Both the position numbers and the translations under genes were made by a program. A stretch of 64,000 nucleotides of DNA from Mesorhizobium onobrychidis (GTDB lineage: Bacteria > Pseudomonadota > Alphaproteobacteria > Rhizobiales > Rhizobiaceae), in NCBI RefSeq assembly GCF_024707545.1, contig NZ_CP062229.1, forward strand, positions 5,251,501-5,315,500. The letters are read 5' to 3'. Under the pieces are notes generated by a model. That model saw only the letters and a list, made by a program, of their open reading frames with translations, was not told the origin of the DNA and searched no databases. Below, piece after piece: positions 63,203 through 64,000 of the stretch. Within the stretch, counting starts at the first letter, position 1; each line of letters starts with the position of its first letter.

Positions 63203-64000
63203 TCACGGCTGGATCGGCGCGTATTTGCCGTCGTGCCACTGGTTGATGTCGTAGCTGACGTTCTTGAGGTCGCCCTTTTCATCGAAAGTGACAGGGCCGA
63301 CGACGGTGCTGATCGGCTCGCCGTTCTTCAACGCTTCGGCAACCTTGGCCGCGTCGTCGCTGCCGGCGCGCTTGATACCCTCGGCAAAGGCCTGGATCAC
63401 GGCATAGGAGAACAGCGTAAAGCCCTCGGGCACGAAGCCGCCCGCCTTGATCTTTTCGATGGCTTCCTTGGCTTCGGGCTTCGCCTGCGGATCCGACGGG
63501 AAGACGAACATGGTGCCTTCGCCGGCCGGGCCGGCAACCTGCCAGAATTCCGGCGTGGCAATCGAGTCCGGCATGATCAGCTGGAACTTGAGGTTCTGTT
63601 CCGCCGACTGGCGCAGGATGAGGCCGGCCTCGGGGTGGTAGCCGCCGAAATAGACCACATCAGCCTTCAGTTCCTTGAGCTTGGTGACAAGCGCCGAGTA
63701 GTCCTTTTCGCCGGCGTTAATGCCCTCGTAGAGGATCTCGTTGAGGCCGTTCTGGTTCATCGTCGCTTTGACGGCATCGGCCACGCCCTGCCCATAGGCG
63801 CTCTTGTCATGCATGATGACGACCTTCTTGCCGGCATATTTCTTGGCGATCCATGGACCGATGAAGGCGCCCTGCGCATCGTCGCGCGTATAAAGGCGCA
63901 TGATCGTCGACCAGCCGGCTTTCGCCGCCGCGTCGGTCAGCTCTGGGTTCGACGAAGCCGGACTCATCATCAGCGCACCGGCTTCAGCATAAACGGCCGA
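63203..64000 (-). CDS. Branched-chain amino acid ABC transporter substrate-binding protein (5' end outside window)
   Basis: The C-terminal 265 or so residues of a periplasmic LivJ-type binding protein; the frame continues past 64000 (residues SAVYAEAGALMMSPASSNPELT). KYAGKKVVIMHDKSAYGQGVAD and DVVYFGGYHPEAGLILRQS are typical of type I binding folds for Leu/Ile/Val. It captures branched-chain amino acids and faces the leucine-degradation operon convergently. Signal peptide lies outside the window. Confidence 0.92.
   Translation of the reverse strand, partial: SAVYAEAGALMMSPASSNPELTDAAAKAGWSTIMRLYTRDDAQGAFIGPWIAKKYAGKKVVIMHDKSAYGQGVADAVKATMNQNGLNEILYEGINAGEKDYSALVTKLKELKADVVYFGGYHPEAGLILRQSAEQNLKFQLIMPDSIATPEFWQVAGPAGEGTMFVFPSDPQAKPEAKEAIEKIKAGGFVPEGFTLFSYAVIQAFAEGIKRAGSDDAAKVAEALKNGEPISTVVGPVTFDEKGDLKNVSYDINQWHDGKYAPIQP

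Overview
The window is a high-GC, gene-dense alphaproteobacterial chromosome segment, most likely from Mesorhizobium or a close relative in Phyllobacteriaceae/Hyphomicrobiales. This is inferred from the conserved rhizobial/Brucella order rpoZ-rsh-pyrE-(DUF2062)-acpS-lepB-rnc-era-recO, from a Rhizobiales porin, and from many short palindromic intergenic repeats of the RIME type. It is mainly core chromosome. Mobile content is one complete IS4-family insertion sequence. I see no prophage, CRISPR array, rRNA or integrase.

Layout. 1-10.4 kb: LysM envelope protein, LOG-family nucleotide hydrolase, CorA/ZntB transporter, GST, RarD-like permease, then a tightly coupled minus-strand operon cysS-VOC-GFA-GFA-pip-cimA whose genes mostly overlap by ATGA. 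10.4-20.4 kb: SRAP (YedK/HMCES-like) protein with a clamp-binding-like C-terminus, NUDIX hydrolase, small secreted proteins, a dihydroorotase homologue with an altered metal motif, YgfZ plus an HD hydrolase, a PAS-GGDEF-EAL protein and a fatty acid desaturase divergent from a LysR regulator. 21.5-26 kb: a GNAT/C39-peptidase fusion coupled to a RimK-type ATP-grasp ligase and a DUF3303 protein, then an ECF sigma/anti-sigma pair. 26-31 kb: VapBC, a very large DUF2339 membrane protein and a frameshifted PaaI thioesterase.

30-39 kb is the housekeeping block (recO, an inserted phosphotransferase, era, rnc, lepB, acpS, a DUF2062 remnant, VOC, pyrE, rsh, rpoZ). 39-49 kb: NYN nuclease overlapping a uracil-DNA glycosylase, alcohol dehydrogenase divergent from an HxlR regulator, GH25 lysozyme, smpB, dapA, lytic transglycosylase, alpha/beta hydrolase, GIY-YIG protein and tRNA-Ser(GCT). 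49-55 kb: porin, IS element, TPR-sulfotransferase and a HisC-like aminotransferase. 55.6-63 kb: a leucine-degradation (liu) operon of TetR regulator, isovaleryl-CoA dehydrogenase and both methylcrotonyl-CoA carboxylase subunits. It is interrupted by an AbrB/PIN toxin-antitoxin pair, a macrodomain protein and a small secreted protein. It ends against a convergent, window-truncated branched-chain amino acid binding protein.

The most interesting items are the GNAT-C39/RimK/DUF3303 cluster, the accessory genes embedded in the liu operon, the SRAP protein ending in a clamp-binding-like motif, the dihydroorotase homologue lacking one metal histidine, the deletion scar of a DUF2062 gene, and eight RIME-like elements, two of which supply coding ends of adjacent genes. 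All family assignments come from reading motifs and gene order; no database search was run.
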